Source: Chrysomallon squamiferum
Lineage: Eukaryota; Mollusca; Gastropoda; Neomphalida; Peltospiridae
Direction: 5' to 3'
Assembly (NCBI GenBank): GCA_012295275.1
Contig: CM022670.1
Location: forward strand, 34,447,801 to 34,511,800
DNA length: 64,000 nucleotides
Under the pieces are notes generated by a model. That model saw only the letters and a list, made by a program, of their open reading frames with translations. It was not told the origin of the DNA and made no database searches. Position numbers and translations under genes: made by a program. Positions 29,274 through 42,204 of this stretch are shown here, piece after piece; the stretch's first letter is position 1, and every line of letters begins with the position of its first letter.

Positions 29274-29815
29274 GTAAGTTAAAGACATGCATAAATTAAT
29301 ATCTATAAAATTGTTACAGTATTATTATAATTTATGTATACACGTTATTATAATAAAATAATAATTCATTTTATATATGTGTTATAAAAGAATAATATAT
29401 GTCATCATAATTTTGATTTAAGTGCAATGTGTTTCCTCTTTTTTCTTTTCTCATTTTCTTCCACGAGCTTGTGAATATTTAGTTTCATTTAAATTTTAAA
29501 CCACCAAATTATAATTTAAATAATTTAAACAGTAATTTAAATATCTCATTAGTTCCCACATAAATCAGGTTTTTTTTTTTTGGATGACTACATCCTTTTA
29601 TTTTCATTACCTCATTGTGCATCAGATATTTATTTAGATTGTAATATTTTTTTTGCACTTAACTTAGCCATATTAAAATTTAATATTTTTTTTGCACATA
29701 TATTTTATATTTATATTGAAACTGTGCGTATTTACTGTTAATTTTTTTAATGTTATATTTTCAGTATGTTCTTGGTGATAATCCAGGAACTCCAAATAAC
29801 TGTTGAAGCCATAAA

Positions 29816-32800
29816 ATGGCTTGTCTCCATTCATTAGTACACCAGTGTGTGACAACACATACAGAACGTGTTGCTGTGATATTTGATGATGGAGAGTGTG
29901 TCACTATTCTTACTTATGGAGAGATGTGGAGAAGAGCTGTTTTGGTATAAAAATTCAAGAATATTGTATTTCATTAATTAGCCAACACAATAGTTAATAT
30001 TTTTTAGTGCAAATTATTTTTAAAATAAATTTTGTAAAAGACAAATAATAAAGTTGTGTATTTTACTGAGGTAAATAATTTTCCCAATATCTCAAATGTC
30101 TTAAAATATTCAGTAAATACCCATAAATTTGTGTATTAAATTTATTAAACTAAGTGATCTATTTTCTGTTAACAGATATACAGAAATAAATGTAGATGTT
30201 TGTACATAAAAAAACACAATTTTGTTTTTATTATTTTTATTTTTGAAGATAATATATTTATCCTGTAATAATTTTTGACAAATATGCTTACAGATTTCTA
30301 AAGTTCTTCAGCATTATAATGTATCCAGCCAGATTGTTGGCCTTTGCATTCCTCCTTCCATTGATTTCCCATCAGCTTATATTGGGTGAGGACATTTTCT
30401 CTTTTCAACATTGTAATGATATGAATATATATATATATACTAATACGAACTAATAATTTAATGAAAAAAAAAAAAAGAATTAATATCTTTGTGTAAAACA
30501 TAACATTATTTTATGAAGTAAAATTAACTCCAGTATTTAAAATTCTTTAAATAGATAAACTTTCCTTGCAGTTTAAAAATTTATAAAATTTGAAACCCTT
30601 TATAAAGAATAAAACAGTTTAACTTTTTTAATCATGTGATTAGAAATAATGTTATTTTTTCAGTATTCTCATCACATTATCAGCAGTTTATCCATTTGAA
30701 ACAGATGGTTTGGGTTTCATCAAGAAGAGTATCCTTAAAATGCATGTTAAATTTGTTTTGATGCACATCAATATATTAAAAGTAAGCTATTCAATTTTTA
30801 TATTATTATTGTCAAATCAGTATATAATCTTTACAAAAAAAAATGAAAAACAGTTCATAATAACTAATTACCAAAAAAATGTTAAAACAATTAATTATAA
30901 CTAATTATAAAAAATAGTGAACTGTGATTAATAAAATAGATAAAAATGAATAAAATACTGTGACCTCTTCCTGATAAAAAATATACTTCTTAGATTATTA
31001 TTCTAGTTTTAAAAATGAGAAAGAGCAAAATGTTATGAAATATGTCTTACATGATTTGTATATCTTTTAAGTAAACTCATCCAAAAAAACAACAAATTTC
31101 TGTTAACATTTTTTAGTTTTGTACATTGGAAATAAAAATAAAAAACAAGATTTAAAATATCTCCACATATATAAATTTGTTTTCCATAACTTTGAAATCA
31201 TGTTTATTTATTTACTAGCTTACTTATTGATTATTCTATTTATTAATTCTGACATATCCTACATTATTATTTTCTAGGAACTTGAAAATATGATAAAATC
31301 CTTAAATGGAAATATTCTGCACAGTAAGGACCTGATTCAGTTTGGTTTAGTTCTTGTCAGTTTTTCACAAATTCCAACATTCAAGAATTCAGTTGGTTTG
31401 GCCTATTGTTTGACAACATCAGGAACAACAGCAGAACCTAAAATAGTCAGGGTACCTCATAGCTGTATTCTACCAAATATTATACATCTGAGGTAAAAAT
31501 CTTAATAATTATGAGTTTCGTAAACTAAATATATTTGACCATTTATTTACAAAACAAATCCAGAATTTTTCAAACATTATGTTGAAACTGAATAAGTTTT
31601 AAGTTATCCCATAAAACTGTGGTTGTGTAGTAGTTTTTATAATTTTGTTTTATCTTTTATTTCTCTGAATGAAAAAAGAACAAAGACAAAGAAAGATAAC
31701 TGTGTAAATAGAAATACCAATATATTTTTCGTTACTGTTATTTCAAAGAATGTTTCAGTAAAATAGCAAAATAATGGTAACAGAATGGTTTTTTTAACAT
31801 TATTTATTTCAGAGATCTCTTTGAAGTTACTGCTGGTGATTTGACTTTGCTTGCCTCACCACTGACCTTTGACCCTAGTGTTATTGACATCTTTGTGACC
31901 TTAACATCAGGAGCTTCTTTACTTATCATTCCAAATGCGACAAAATTGTCTTCACAGTTGCTAACCACATCAGTGTATGAAAAACACAAAATTACTATTC
32001 TTCAGGTAATTTTTATCAATCTGTTAAAATGTGAATACAAATACAGACTAAAATATGAATAAAACTGATTCTTCTATTGAAAAAAAAATATAGCTATTAA
32101 CCACACTAACATCTAAATTGCTGAATGTTTACATTCCTTAATTTATTATCATAATATATTTTTAAAATTGTTTATTTAAAAATTTCCTTTTTCTTCTTTC
32201 TTGATCCCAAATATGAAACTTCAGTCAATGAATCAAAAAATAAAAATAAATAAATAGATGAAATAACAATAATAAGTATTAATAATATATCAGTCATTTT
32301 CTTTACTTTGGTATGTAATCAAATTGTTCTTTTCTGAGAATCTCAGCACAAAGCTAAACCTTTTTTTAATGTTAATTCTAACATAAATATTATTTTACAA
32401 ACTTATACCTCTATTGTTGTCAAGGTTCACAGCATCTCTGCTGAAAATACATAAATAAATGAAATAAGTAACCAACCTCTAATAAGTAATAAATATTTTA
32501 CCAATTTTCTTTATTTAGGTATATAATAAAACTGTCATTTTACTTGAATCTCAGTGCATAGATAAACCTTTTTTTACAAAATAAATTCTAATTTAAATAT
32601 TATTTTACAAGGTTACACCTGCATTGTTGTCGAGGTTCACAGCATCTGAGCTGAGAAACACTTTTCTCTCAGCAACATCACATCTCCGAATCCTTGCAGT
32701 TGGTGGTGAGAGATTTCCATCACTGAATGCTGTAAGAAAGTGGAGAGACAAAAACAACAAGACCAGACTGTTCAACCTATATGGAACAACCGAGCTGTCA

Positions 32801-34504
32801 TGTTGGGCAACAGTTCAAGAAATAACAACAAAAATACTTGAGTAAGACCATTTAAATAAATAATACATATTCCCTGATTTATGTAAATCTGTCCAATTAA
32901 TTTTGATACATACATATATAGTGATTTCCTGGTCTATATTTAAAATTAAATAATATATACTGTTATATTTTTATGACACATTGTGTGTGTTATGTTCTGA
33001 TATATGTGTTTTGACTTAGATAATGTTTGCCCATCAATCTACCTATGAAAATCTTTAAATGACTTCAGTTGTAAATATGTAGCTATATTCTGTTTCTGTA
33101 AAACAGATACCAACATAAAAACATTTATTTATTGTTTTAAGATAATATATTTAAAGTCAAAATATTCATTTTATTCTAGATAACTTTTTAAATACAGATT
33201 TGCACTCTATTCATTTATTTTTATTTTAGCGAAGAACCTGAAGAAATACCTCTGGGACAGCCATTGCTTCAAACATCCATCAAAGTGTTAGATGACAGAG
33301 AGAATGTCGTGCAGGAAGGAGATGGTGAAATGTTTATAGGTATTTAATGAGTTTAGTTAACTGACATTGTGAAAATATTTATTTTATTTTTTATTTTATT
33401 ATTATTACTGTTTTTTAAATACCTACATCTGACTTCTTATTTGTCTGATTATTCGCTGAAAAAGAATAATAGTAAACTTATTTATTGGACTTTAAATGAA
33501 ATTTATGGCACTTACTACCTTTTATTCCTTTTTATTTTTATTTATTAGTTGCAGTAGTGTTGTTTGATGTAACAGTTATTTATAATGATTACTTCAGGAC
33601 ATCATATTTATATTTATTTTAATATTAGTATTAAAATAATTGAAACTATATTCCTTAATTTTTTGAAGCCTTCATCAAAATAATTTTTATAAATCTGTTT
33701 AAATATATTTTCAGAAAATAGTTTTTAATAATCTATAAAACATAACATATTCTAAAATAATACAAATATTGTTAATAATATTCTTGCAAATAACATGTTT
33801 TAAATATTATCTGTATTCAGGAAGCAGCACAAGACAATGTTTTCTTGATGATGATGTTGAAAATCATCTGAATGATTCAGCTGAGGATGTTATGAAGTGG
33901 AGAAAAACTGGAGATTTGGTCAGAGTCAGAGAAGATGGTTCTATAATTTATCTCTGTCGAATTGATGATCAGATCAAACGAAATGGCAAACGACTCAACA
34001 CTAAAGTTATTGAAGAAGTGAGTAAATAAGTTTTATTATTATTATTATTTTTATTATTGTTATTATTTGTGGATAACACCATTATTCCATTTGCAATTTT
34101 AATAATTCATTACTGTATCTGCTTTATTTTGAGAAATTAAAAAAATGTCATTTTAAAAATCTTTTCCAGGTTGTGCTTTCAAACCTTGACGATATAAAAG
34201 ACTGCAGAGTTGTGTATGTAGACAGTCAACTTGTGATCTTTGTTTCATCAGAAAGGAAACCTGTCAGAGATATCGAGACAAAGGTTGACAAGTGTGTAAG
34301 AGAGATGTTACCTCGACATTACTGGCCTGATACAGTTTATACGCTAGAGAACTTACCACTTACTAAACATGGTGAGAGAAATAGAAATTTTATTTTATTT
34401 ATATTTTAACTTGTACTCAGTAATATCTTCTTCTACCTCTTTAATATGTAACAGCATTTTACAGTAAATATTTTATTATGAGTCATCTGGAACACATTTA
34501 CTTC

Positions 34505-34535
<31 letters not shown>

Positions 34536-37500
34536 CATTAAACAGAAAGATTGGATTTCAAGAATATTTTAAATCAGATATTTCAAATAGTTTTGAAATG
34601 AGAAACATATCATTAGTTCAGTTTTATTTTTTGTGTTTATGTGTTGATATTTACTTCTGCGAAATAAAAAATAGAATGTAAAACTGATTATTGGCAGGCA
34701 GTTTGACCAGCTGATGCACTCTCAAGCCTCTCAATAACAGAATTAAAAATCCTTATGAGAACTAAAATTTAAACTAAAATCTCCTTGAATATTATCACTA
34801 AATCACTGTAATTGAAGCAAGTATTTTGTAAACTGGAGTTTTTTGGTTTTTTATACCAATTATCTATTCTACAAAAGAACAGTTATAAAATTTATTTTCA
34901 ATAATTTAACTATTATTATTTTTAATATTAATATTTCATGCAGTTTATTATTACACTACAGGTAAAGTTGACAAAAGAAAATTGATACAGATCACCACTG
35001 AAAAGCAGCAAGAAACATCACCACTTCCTCCAGAAGATAAATTAACAGAATGGGCTCAGCACTTGTGGAAGGTTTTTACATTTTAAATATATTTAATTAT
35101 ATTTTAGAAAATAGGAGACCATAATAGAGAAAAAAAAAAAATGTCGTCCATTGTGCTCTGTGTTAAGTGTACATTTATTTAGAGATGGACTTTAACACAG
35201 TCCTTTTAATTTTAGTTTAATTTATTTTTTTTAAGTTTTTATTAAGAATAACTGATGAATCAAAACCTGCAGTGTACATTTTCATATTGTAAAAGAAAAT
35301 GACCAAAACTGATTTCTTTATACCATAAAAAAAAAAAAAAAAATGTTCCTTTTTAGATATTATAATGATACATTATGAAAGATTTATTAAATTGTAATAT
35401 AGTAATATTTATTTTTTATTTATATATTGGTTTATTTATTTCTTATCTTCTTCTGGTGGACTAAAACAAATGTATTATGATTATTTGTAACAGGATTTAC
35501 TAGCAGGCAATGATGGATCTGTCATAGAAATAGCAGATGATGATAATTTTATCAAGCTGGGTGGAGATTCCTTCAAGGCAGTTCATCTCATCAACAGTGT
35601 AGAAAAATGTTTTGGTACACGACTTCCACTTCTTCTAGAAACCATTTTAAACAAAGACTTCAATAATTTCATCAAACTGGTGCACACAGCATATACACAT
35701 TCTTTAGCAACAGATGGCAAAACCAAACACAATGGAGTTCACACCATTAATTCAAACAATGAGATTAATGGGTTTAATAACTCAGAACATGGAAAAACAG
35801 CTGACAAAAATAGAAAGCTGGCTCTTAATATTTCTAGTCATAAAAATGGAGAAACAACTTTAAATGCAGAAAATTCTAAGATCGGAATGGGTGATTTAGT
35901 AAATAAAAGTGTCAGTAATTGTTCTGAAGCAATCAGTTCTCCTATCAAAAGAGGTGAAAAAGGAAAGACAACTCCACTATGCACTCTTAAAAGAAAACAA
36001 GAAGCCAAAGAATTAGAAAGTGAAATAACCACTTCAAAATGTAAATGCTTGAGTGAATTCCCTTCATGTCTGTGTTATAAAGAAGAAAATGCTGTTGGTT
36101 TCATTGGCTACAGAGCAAGAGGAAACAGAAGAATAACTTTTCCTAAAGATTTTGTTTCTTCTGTCACTGACAGTATTTTGGCAAAAGGCAGAAAGCTACA
36201 TGTTGAGTTGTCATGGAAACAAGATACAGGAAAATGTGTTGATGCATCCCCATTAATTGCAATAGACAGGTTAGTTTTAAAAATTCTGACTTTCCATAAA
36301 TTCATCTAAATGCCCTGGGTGCATATGCTAAGATATTTTCAAACCACAGAGTGGACATTCATGCAGTCAAAGCTATCAGGAAACCATAATAAAAAAGGCT
36401 GTTGTAACATAACTATGTTCTGCTTTGCATGTGTGTTGTATGATGTCATTGGTTTTTTGTGTTCTAAAAGAGTTTAGCTGAGCATATACAGTAATTAAAT
36501 TAAATCTGCTGATTATATTAAATTTAAAGATATAGAACTAACTATAAATGTATTTTGGTAACTTAAGTTAAAATATATGGTGACTATAAGTATTTTTTAA
36601 TACATGCAGACACATATATATATATATACACTGGTGAATAAACAGGATTTTCTAGATGACTGACTCTGTGTCTGTCTCTCTGTCTGAGTTTATCTTTGTT
36701 AAATTTCTAATTTCAGAGAAGGTAATCACCTGGTGCTGATTGGCTCACACTCACACATTTTCAGTGCAGTCAGTTTGAGATCTGGTGGTGTTGTGTGGAG
36801 AAGCAGACTTGGAGACAGAATTGAATCTTCAGCCTGTCTTAGTGCTTGTGGCAGATTTGTCATTGCTGGTCAGTGTTTAAGTAACATATTTACACTTACA
36901 AATGTTTTCATTTTATATTCTGTCAAATTTTTTCTTTGACTGAGAAAAATCTAGAAAATTCTTAAAGCAGTCCTTTGTTATTGTTAATTTAATGCCATTA
37001 TTGCATGTCAGGGAGGTTTATTGATAGGGGGTTTTTTTTCCTGTTTTAATGTTTTAAGGGCTGTCTTTTTTTATTATTTCCTATTGAGATGTTGATCCAC
37101 TTTACTAATTTATTTATTTTTTCAAATTATATACATGATATATTTGTGGTGTGTTTTGTTCAGGTTGTTATGATGGCTGTCTGTATGTGATGAATGTTTG
37201 GACAGGAGAGGTCATGTGGAGGTTTGAGACTGGAGGAGCCATCAAGAGTTCACCAGTAGTTGACATCAGAACATCACTTGTCATATTTGGCTCACATGAT
37301 CATCACCTGTATGCTGTAGATTTACAGGTTAATATTTAATATTAAAATTTCACAAATGTTTTTTTATCTTTCTTACTTAATCTTTCACTTTAAGATTTTG
37401 AAAAAAAAATGTATCACTAAAACAGATATTGTACCAAATAAAATATATGGTGCATTGTTTTGGTAAATTATCTGAGAGTTTTGTTTTCAATAATCTAACA

Positions 37501-39527
37501 TTCTATTATTACTTTTGTTTTGTTAGTAAATGTTTTGAACGTAGGATTCTTTTGCTCTTCAGAAAGAAATTGGTGTTTGGAAATGTCATCTTGGTGAAGG
37601 CAGTGTGTTTTCTTCTCCAGCACTGGATGAGCAGTGTAGAAATGTGTTTGTAGGAACACTGGCTGGAAATCTAACAGCCATTAATATTGTAAGCTACAAT
37701 TTCATTAATAGACTTTGTGTTATTTTGAAGATGTCATTGAAATATTGTTAACTAGTGGATTATTTGGAATATTTACGTAGGTGTTTCCATGTCTTTTTCC
37801 TATATTTTACAAAAAAGATCGTTTTTATTTAGAAGAATGTTTTAAAATTTAACAAGTGGAATAATGGTTACATATATAGGTTTTCTTTTTTCTTTTCTAC
37901 TTTGCAGGACAGTGGTGAAATACAGTGGACATGCAGTATGGGAAAGCCTATATTTTCATCTCCTGTGGTGTTGTCTGGTAATGTCATTGTAGGATGTGTT
38001 GATGGGACAGTGAACTGTGTCTCAGGACAAGGTCGAAAGGTATTGTGTTACATTTCTCTGTTATATAATATTTTTTTTTGTTTGTTCAGTTTTGTGAAAA
38101 ACTTTTTGTTGATTACAAAAACATTCAGAAATAATAACTGTAAAAAATATTTTAAAAAAGAATGGACACAAAATATTTTAGGTTTAAAATATTTTATTTA
38201 TTTAAATATTTTGTTTGAAATACTTGCACAGGAAAATAAAATGGTTTCGGAAAAGATTGTCTTTATCATTCTCATTCACTCAGAAAAGATATATATAACT
38301 TTTAATAGGATATTTTATATAATATACAAATGATGTTCAGTATTTTAAAGATTACACAAATTATGTTCTGTATTTTGTATATTATGTAGGTTATGTTTAA
38401 CATTTTATATATTGCAGAAAATACATTTGATATTCTTATATATTACACAGACCATGTTCTATATTTTGATATGTTCTCATTTTCAGATTTGGGTTTTCCA
38501 GACTGAAGCACCTGTATTTTCTTCACCATCTGTTTGCAGACATTTGCTTGATGGTTCTAGCTATATACTTATTGGATCTCATGACAAGTGTTTGTATTGT
38601 CTGTCAGAGGAAGGTAAACAAGTCTGGAGATACAAAACAAAGTCTGCAGTCTACTCTACACCATCTGTGTTAGACTACTCAAACAAGAACACATCATTTG
38701 ACAAAGAAAATCTTTCATCCTGTAACAGCAGTCTCATGAGATCTGAATATTTTCAAAATAAAACAAAATCACATTATAAGTCACTCAATAAGTCAAACAG
38801 TTCATCTGATTCATGCAATAATGTCAACATATGCAATGAAACTCACAATAACACACATCTACCTCATCAAACCAATTCCTGCAAAAGCAGTAACTTGTGC
38901 CTTAGTGATGCACAGGACAACAACAAGAACACATGCAGAAGAAATAATTCTTCAGAAACCTATCACAGCAATAAAGTCAAAGCAATACCTGATATAAATA
39001 ACAGTAACCTAGCATTCCAACCAACTCTGACTCCATTGGATCATTTAACTAACGATCTGTGTACAAAACTCAGCCATTTTGTGTCTCCAGCATCTTCAAA
39101 AAATCCAGCTAAAACTGATTCTGTATCAGTTACAAATAACCAAGGAGCTGAATCAGTATTTGATCCACATGTGAACAGTGTTGATTCAAAAGATAACAAG
39201 GGTGCAGTAATTGGTTTCACATCAGCTGATGGTTCTTCAAAATATCCAACCGAAACCCATTCTATATCATCAGAAAATAACCAAGGAGCTGAATCAGTAT
39301 TTAATCCATGTGAGAATGATATTGATTTGGAAGAAGTCAAATCAGCAGTAGCTTGTTTCACATCAACAGATGGATGTTTGTATTTTGTAGATGTTTTGTC
39401 AGGACAGTGTTTGTCTGATGTTCAGCTTGATGGTGAAGTGTTTTCATCTCCAGTTTGCTCAGATCATTATGTTGTTGTTGGATGCAGAGACAATAACATA
39501 TACTGTTTCAAATACACATGGAAATAG
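29816..39527 (+). CDS. AASDH: AASDH/ACSF4-type adenylation-carrier-PQQ propeller enzyme
   Basis: Sixteen coding exons join in phase: 29816-29944, 30294-30385, 30664-30781, 31278-31492, 31813-32005, 32612-32841, 33230-33339, 33821-34017, 34170-34371, 34962-35071, 35494-36269, 36717-36868, 37164-37327, 37563-37688, 37908-38039, 38487-39527. They give 1328 aa against about 1100 in vertebrates. Order: AMP-binding domain (A3 TTSGTTAEPKIVRVPH near residue 160, A5 NLYGTTE near 305, A7 WRKTGDLV, A8 RIDDQIKRNGKRLN, A10 GKVDKRKL), carrier domain with phosphopantetheine site LGGDSFKA (Ser at 35569-35571, about residue 558), then PQQ/beta-propeller repeats such as GSHDHHLYAVDL and GCRDNNIYCF. The vertebrate enzyme activates beta-alanine and needs phosphopantetheinylation; substrate here is inferred. 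Oddities: the A3 loop has Ala where TSGTTG usually has Gly, and the last exon holds an Asn/Ser-rich insert with an internal duplication. Confidence 0.96.
32265..32660 (+). repeat. tandem duplication with a dead copy of the AASDH exon-6 start
   Basis: Copy 1 (about 32270-32450) and copy 2 (about 32480-32660) share AATCTCAG-GCA-A, AAACCTTTTTTT, TAAATATTATTTTACAA, and the coding start CA-TTGTTGTC-AGGTTCACAGC. In copy 2 ACAAG|GTT is the functional acceptor of exon 32612-32841. In copy 1 it reads ACAAACTT, so the acceptor AG is lost and the exon piece has decayed. Confidence 0.8.
39096..39377 (+). repeat. in-frame 141-bp duplication in AASDH last exon
   Basis: Two 47-codon units, 39096-39236 and 39237-39377. 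Both contain NNQGAESVF, and their ends align (AVIGFTSADG against AVACFTSTDG). The second end continues into the propeller strand LYFVDVLSGQC, so the unit includes the start of a blade. Confidence 0.85.
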
Positions 39528-39665
39528 ATGTATCTTTCTAATTTGTTATTTAAAATTACTCAGGACTGTAAACTTATAAATTTTCACTCAAGTGCAATAT
39601 ACAGAGAATATTTTGTTTATTTATTTTTGTATTTAAGTAATTATGATACAAAAATTAATAATAAT

Positions 39666-39671
39666 AATAAA
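39666..39671 (+). terminator. polyadenylation signal, AASDH
   Basis: AATAAA about 140 bp after the TAG at 39525-39527. Further AATAAA-like copies lie nearby in the same AT-rich 3' flank. Confidence 0.4.
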
Positions 39672-39797
39672 ACATGTTTTAAAATGTGATTTTTAAAAGA
39701 AAATTTTGTTCTGTTCTTGCTTGTAATTATTTTTCTTTGTATGATAATAAATTACTTTTAGTATTAAGACTTTACCATGTTGAAAGAATTGCATATT

Positions 39798-39848
<51 letters not shown>

Positions 39849-40056
39849 TCTTTTCTTGTCATTCTTTCTTTCTTTTTCTTTTTTTTCCTTGGCATTTTAT
39901 TTGTTTTTGTTATTTAATTCCATTTTGACAGAAATCATCAGTTTAATATGTATGTCTGTATCTATACAACCATATGATTGATACTGCCAGATGCACAATC
40001 AGTATAGTTACTGTGGAATAAAGCTAGGTATGATTACAATTCAACAAATATTTTAT
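39672..40056. other. convergent intergenic spacer
   Basis: Between AASDH (plus) and the NHL gene (minus). Holds (ATT)n at 39805-39848 and a T-rich tract. Both 3' UTRs probably lie here. Confidence 0.5.
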
Positions 40057-40911
40057 CTATCCCCATTTTTTAATTGGCTTAAATATTCTAATGTATCCAT
40101 GGTAATCAGAGAGATACAGCTTGCCATTTTTATCCAAAGCAATTCCATACACACAGCTAGGTTTAGTGTCCTCCCATAGCAAGGAATTCACAAACTCTCC
40201 GCCAGGTGTCAGGAGAGTCACCTGGTTAGTCTCGCCTTCAACGAGGTAAATGAAACCGTCGGAATCACACGTAACTCCACGAGATATACCTTCAGACTTG
40301 TAAAACCAGATGACATTTCCTTCCGGTGATAAACACGTGAGGCCACCTTTTTCAAAATCAGACACCAAGATGTTTCCATCAGTCGACGTTGTCATGTACC
40401 ATGGAGCTGGAAAAGGTCGTAAATCAGAATCGTTCACGCTGATTGTTTTCACTTCACAACCATCGGAATCGTTAACGGAAATGCATTTATGACTACCAAA
40501 AACAAATCTGTAATTTTCTTTTCTTAACAACGGTTGCAGAACAGAGATTCCGCACTGCTTGCTGTCCGTTTCTATGATTTTAGCCAGTCGCAAGTTGGGC
40601 ACGACGTTAACAACAGCAACAATGGGCTCGTTCCAGAACGTTACGACGATTTGGTCTTCACTGATGTTGGCTACACGACGAGGGTATCGTTTGAACTGCA
40701 GACAGCTGGTCATATTTCGTTTCACCCTGGAATCTGTCCAGTAAGCTTTCAGAGCTTTGTTATTGAAGTCGACGACGACAATGACGTCTTGGTCTGTCTG
40801 TGACAGAACTGTGATGTCGATGGTAGACGGTTTTGCTTCATCGTCAAGAAATTTCGCATGTATCGTCTTTATAAGAATGTACTTGGTTTGATCGTTCGTG
40901 CATGCAGACAT
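40057..40911 (-). CDS. NHL-repeat beta-propeller protein (TRIM2/3-like, no RING)
   Basis: A single uninterrupted frame of 284 aa, ATG 40911-40909 to TAG 40059-40057. Several propeller strands have the NHL pattern: TSTDGNILVSDFEKGG, LSPEGNVIWFY, CDSDGFIYLVEG, LTPGGEFVNS, and finally LDKNGKLYLSDYHGYIRIF. No RING, B-box or coiled coil is present, so it matches only the C-terminal half of TRIM2/3/32/71-type proteins. Such truncated forms are numerous in molluscs and have no assigned function. A repeated ISVNDSD lies in the middle (about residues 142-162). An acceptor (TTTCAG|GGAAGG) 8 bp before the ATG indicates a 5' non-coding exon. It is convergent with AASDH and CpG-rich. Ligand unknown. Confidence 0.8.
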   Translation of the reverse strand: MSACTNDQTKYILIKTIHAKFLDDEAKPSTIDITVLSQTDQDVIVVVDFNNKALKAYWTDSRVKRNMTSCLQFKRYPRRVANISEDQIVVTFWNEPIVAVVNVVPNLRLAKIIETDSKQCGISVLQPLLRKENYRFVFGSHKCISVNDSDGCEVKTISVNDSDLRPFPAPWYMTTSTDGNILVSDFEKGGLTCLSPEGNVIWFYKSEGISRGVTCDSDGFIYLVEGETNQVTLLTPGGEFVNSLLWEDTKPSCVYGIALDKNGKLYLSDYHGYIRIFKPIKKWG

Positions 40912-40919
40912 CCTTCCCT

Positions 40920-41733
40920 GAAATTAATATTATTAAAAGTGTATTGATGGATAATAAATCCTGAATTTTTTTATTTTTTTATTTTTTTATTTTATTTATT
41001 TATTTTTTTTTTTTTTTTTTTTTTTTTTGTTTGTTTGTTTTTCAGTTATCTCTAAACATGCAAATGTTTCTAATGTATTATTTACTTGATAATTTTTCAT
41101 TATATTTATTTATTTTATTGTTTTTTATTTATTTGTTTGTTATCGCTTTGTATATATTCATTTCCTACATATTATCTTAATAAAAACAAAGGCAATAACA
41201 CAAGAATCATAATACCAAATTTATTTTTTCTTCAGACACAGAAAAAAACATAGATAGATAGATAGATAGATAGATAAATAGACGGACAGATAGGTAAGTT
41301 GGTACGTAGGTAGACATGGACAGGCAGACAGAGAGAGAGAGAGAACAACAACCGAAAATCACGCTGGTTTTGGTCGAAGATATTCTTGATACTGTTCTTT
41401 ATTAAATTATATAGATATAATTATGATAATACATCACAAAACCCATATTCTAGGAAGTATTAGTGACAAGTGAGATATGTCTTATTTCTTTAGCGAATGC
41501 GAAGATACGAGTTTGCTTTGATAGTTAAGAACGAAATGTTGAGCACCTGACGAATAAGTTAAATAAATAAAGCAAGTGTTATTAACAAATGAAGTAAAGG
41601 CGTTTTCGCTTAAATAAATAGTTATATGGGAAGGTTTCGTGTGTGCGCGCGCGTCTGTGTGCAAGAAGATAAAGAAATATTGAGAGAAAAAGAACGAAAA
41701 GATCGTTATTTGCACACACACACACACACACAG
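40920..41733. other. 5' UTR intron of the NHL gene (left part)
   Basis: Poly-T and (TTTG)n at 40975-41040, (GATA)n near 41255, (CA)n at 41714-41731. No coding signal. Confidence 0.5.
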
Positions 41734-41984
41734 AGGGGCGTGCAGAGGTGTGGTGATGTCTGGGGCCAAGTCCTTGATTGTATGCCCCAAAGACTCGAGT
41801 ATACGGCCAAGTATTGAGACATATTATTAGAAAGGAAGATTTTGAATATGTAAACACAAATGAAACATAAAATAAACACTTTATTCGATTTTTATATATA
41901 TATATCAACCAGATTTATTAAGTTCTTTTCTCTGATTGGATGCCCGGGGCCACCGCCCCTTCGGCCCACCCCCCTCTGCACGCC

Positions 41985-41987
<3 letters not shown>
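41734..41987. mobile_element. MITE-like element with GC-rich terminal inverted repeats
   Basis: The left end AGGGGCGTGCAGAGGTGTGGT and the inverted right end (complement of 41967-41987) AAGGGCGTGCAGAGG-GGGTGG match at about 17 of 20 positions. The interior is AT-rich and non-coding. The element sits between a (CA)n run and a (GA)n run, so no target duplication can be defined. It lies in the NHL gene's 5' UTR intron. Confidence 0.6.

Positions 41988-42034
<47 letters not shown>
41986..42034. repeat. (GA)n microsatellite
   Basis: Pure GA repeat directly abutting the MITE-like element. Confidence 0.95.
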
Positions 42035-42039
<5 letters not shown>

Positions 42040-42204
42040 ACATTAAATAATAATAATCGTTCATTATTATATAACTTTATCATTATAATGGACGAATATC
42101 TCATCTTTGATATGTTAGCAAATACCTAAGCGTGACACAAATATTTTTTAACCATTTCGTAAATGAATTATAAATAAATGAATAAATAAAATAAATATTC
42201 TTAC

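Noticed and set aside
39041-39361. Minus-strand 106-codon frame
   Set aside because: Antisense shadow of the AASDH last exon; its repeats mirror the in-frame duplication.
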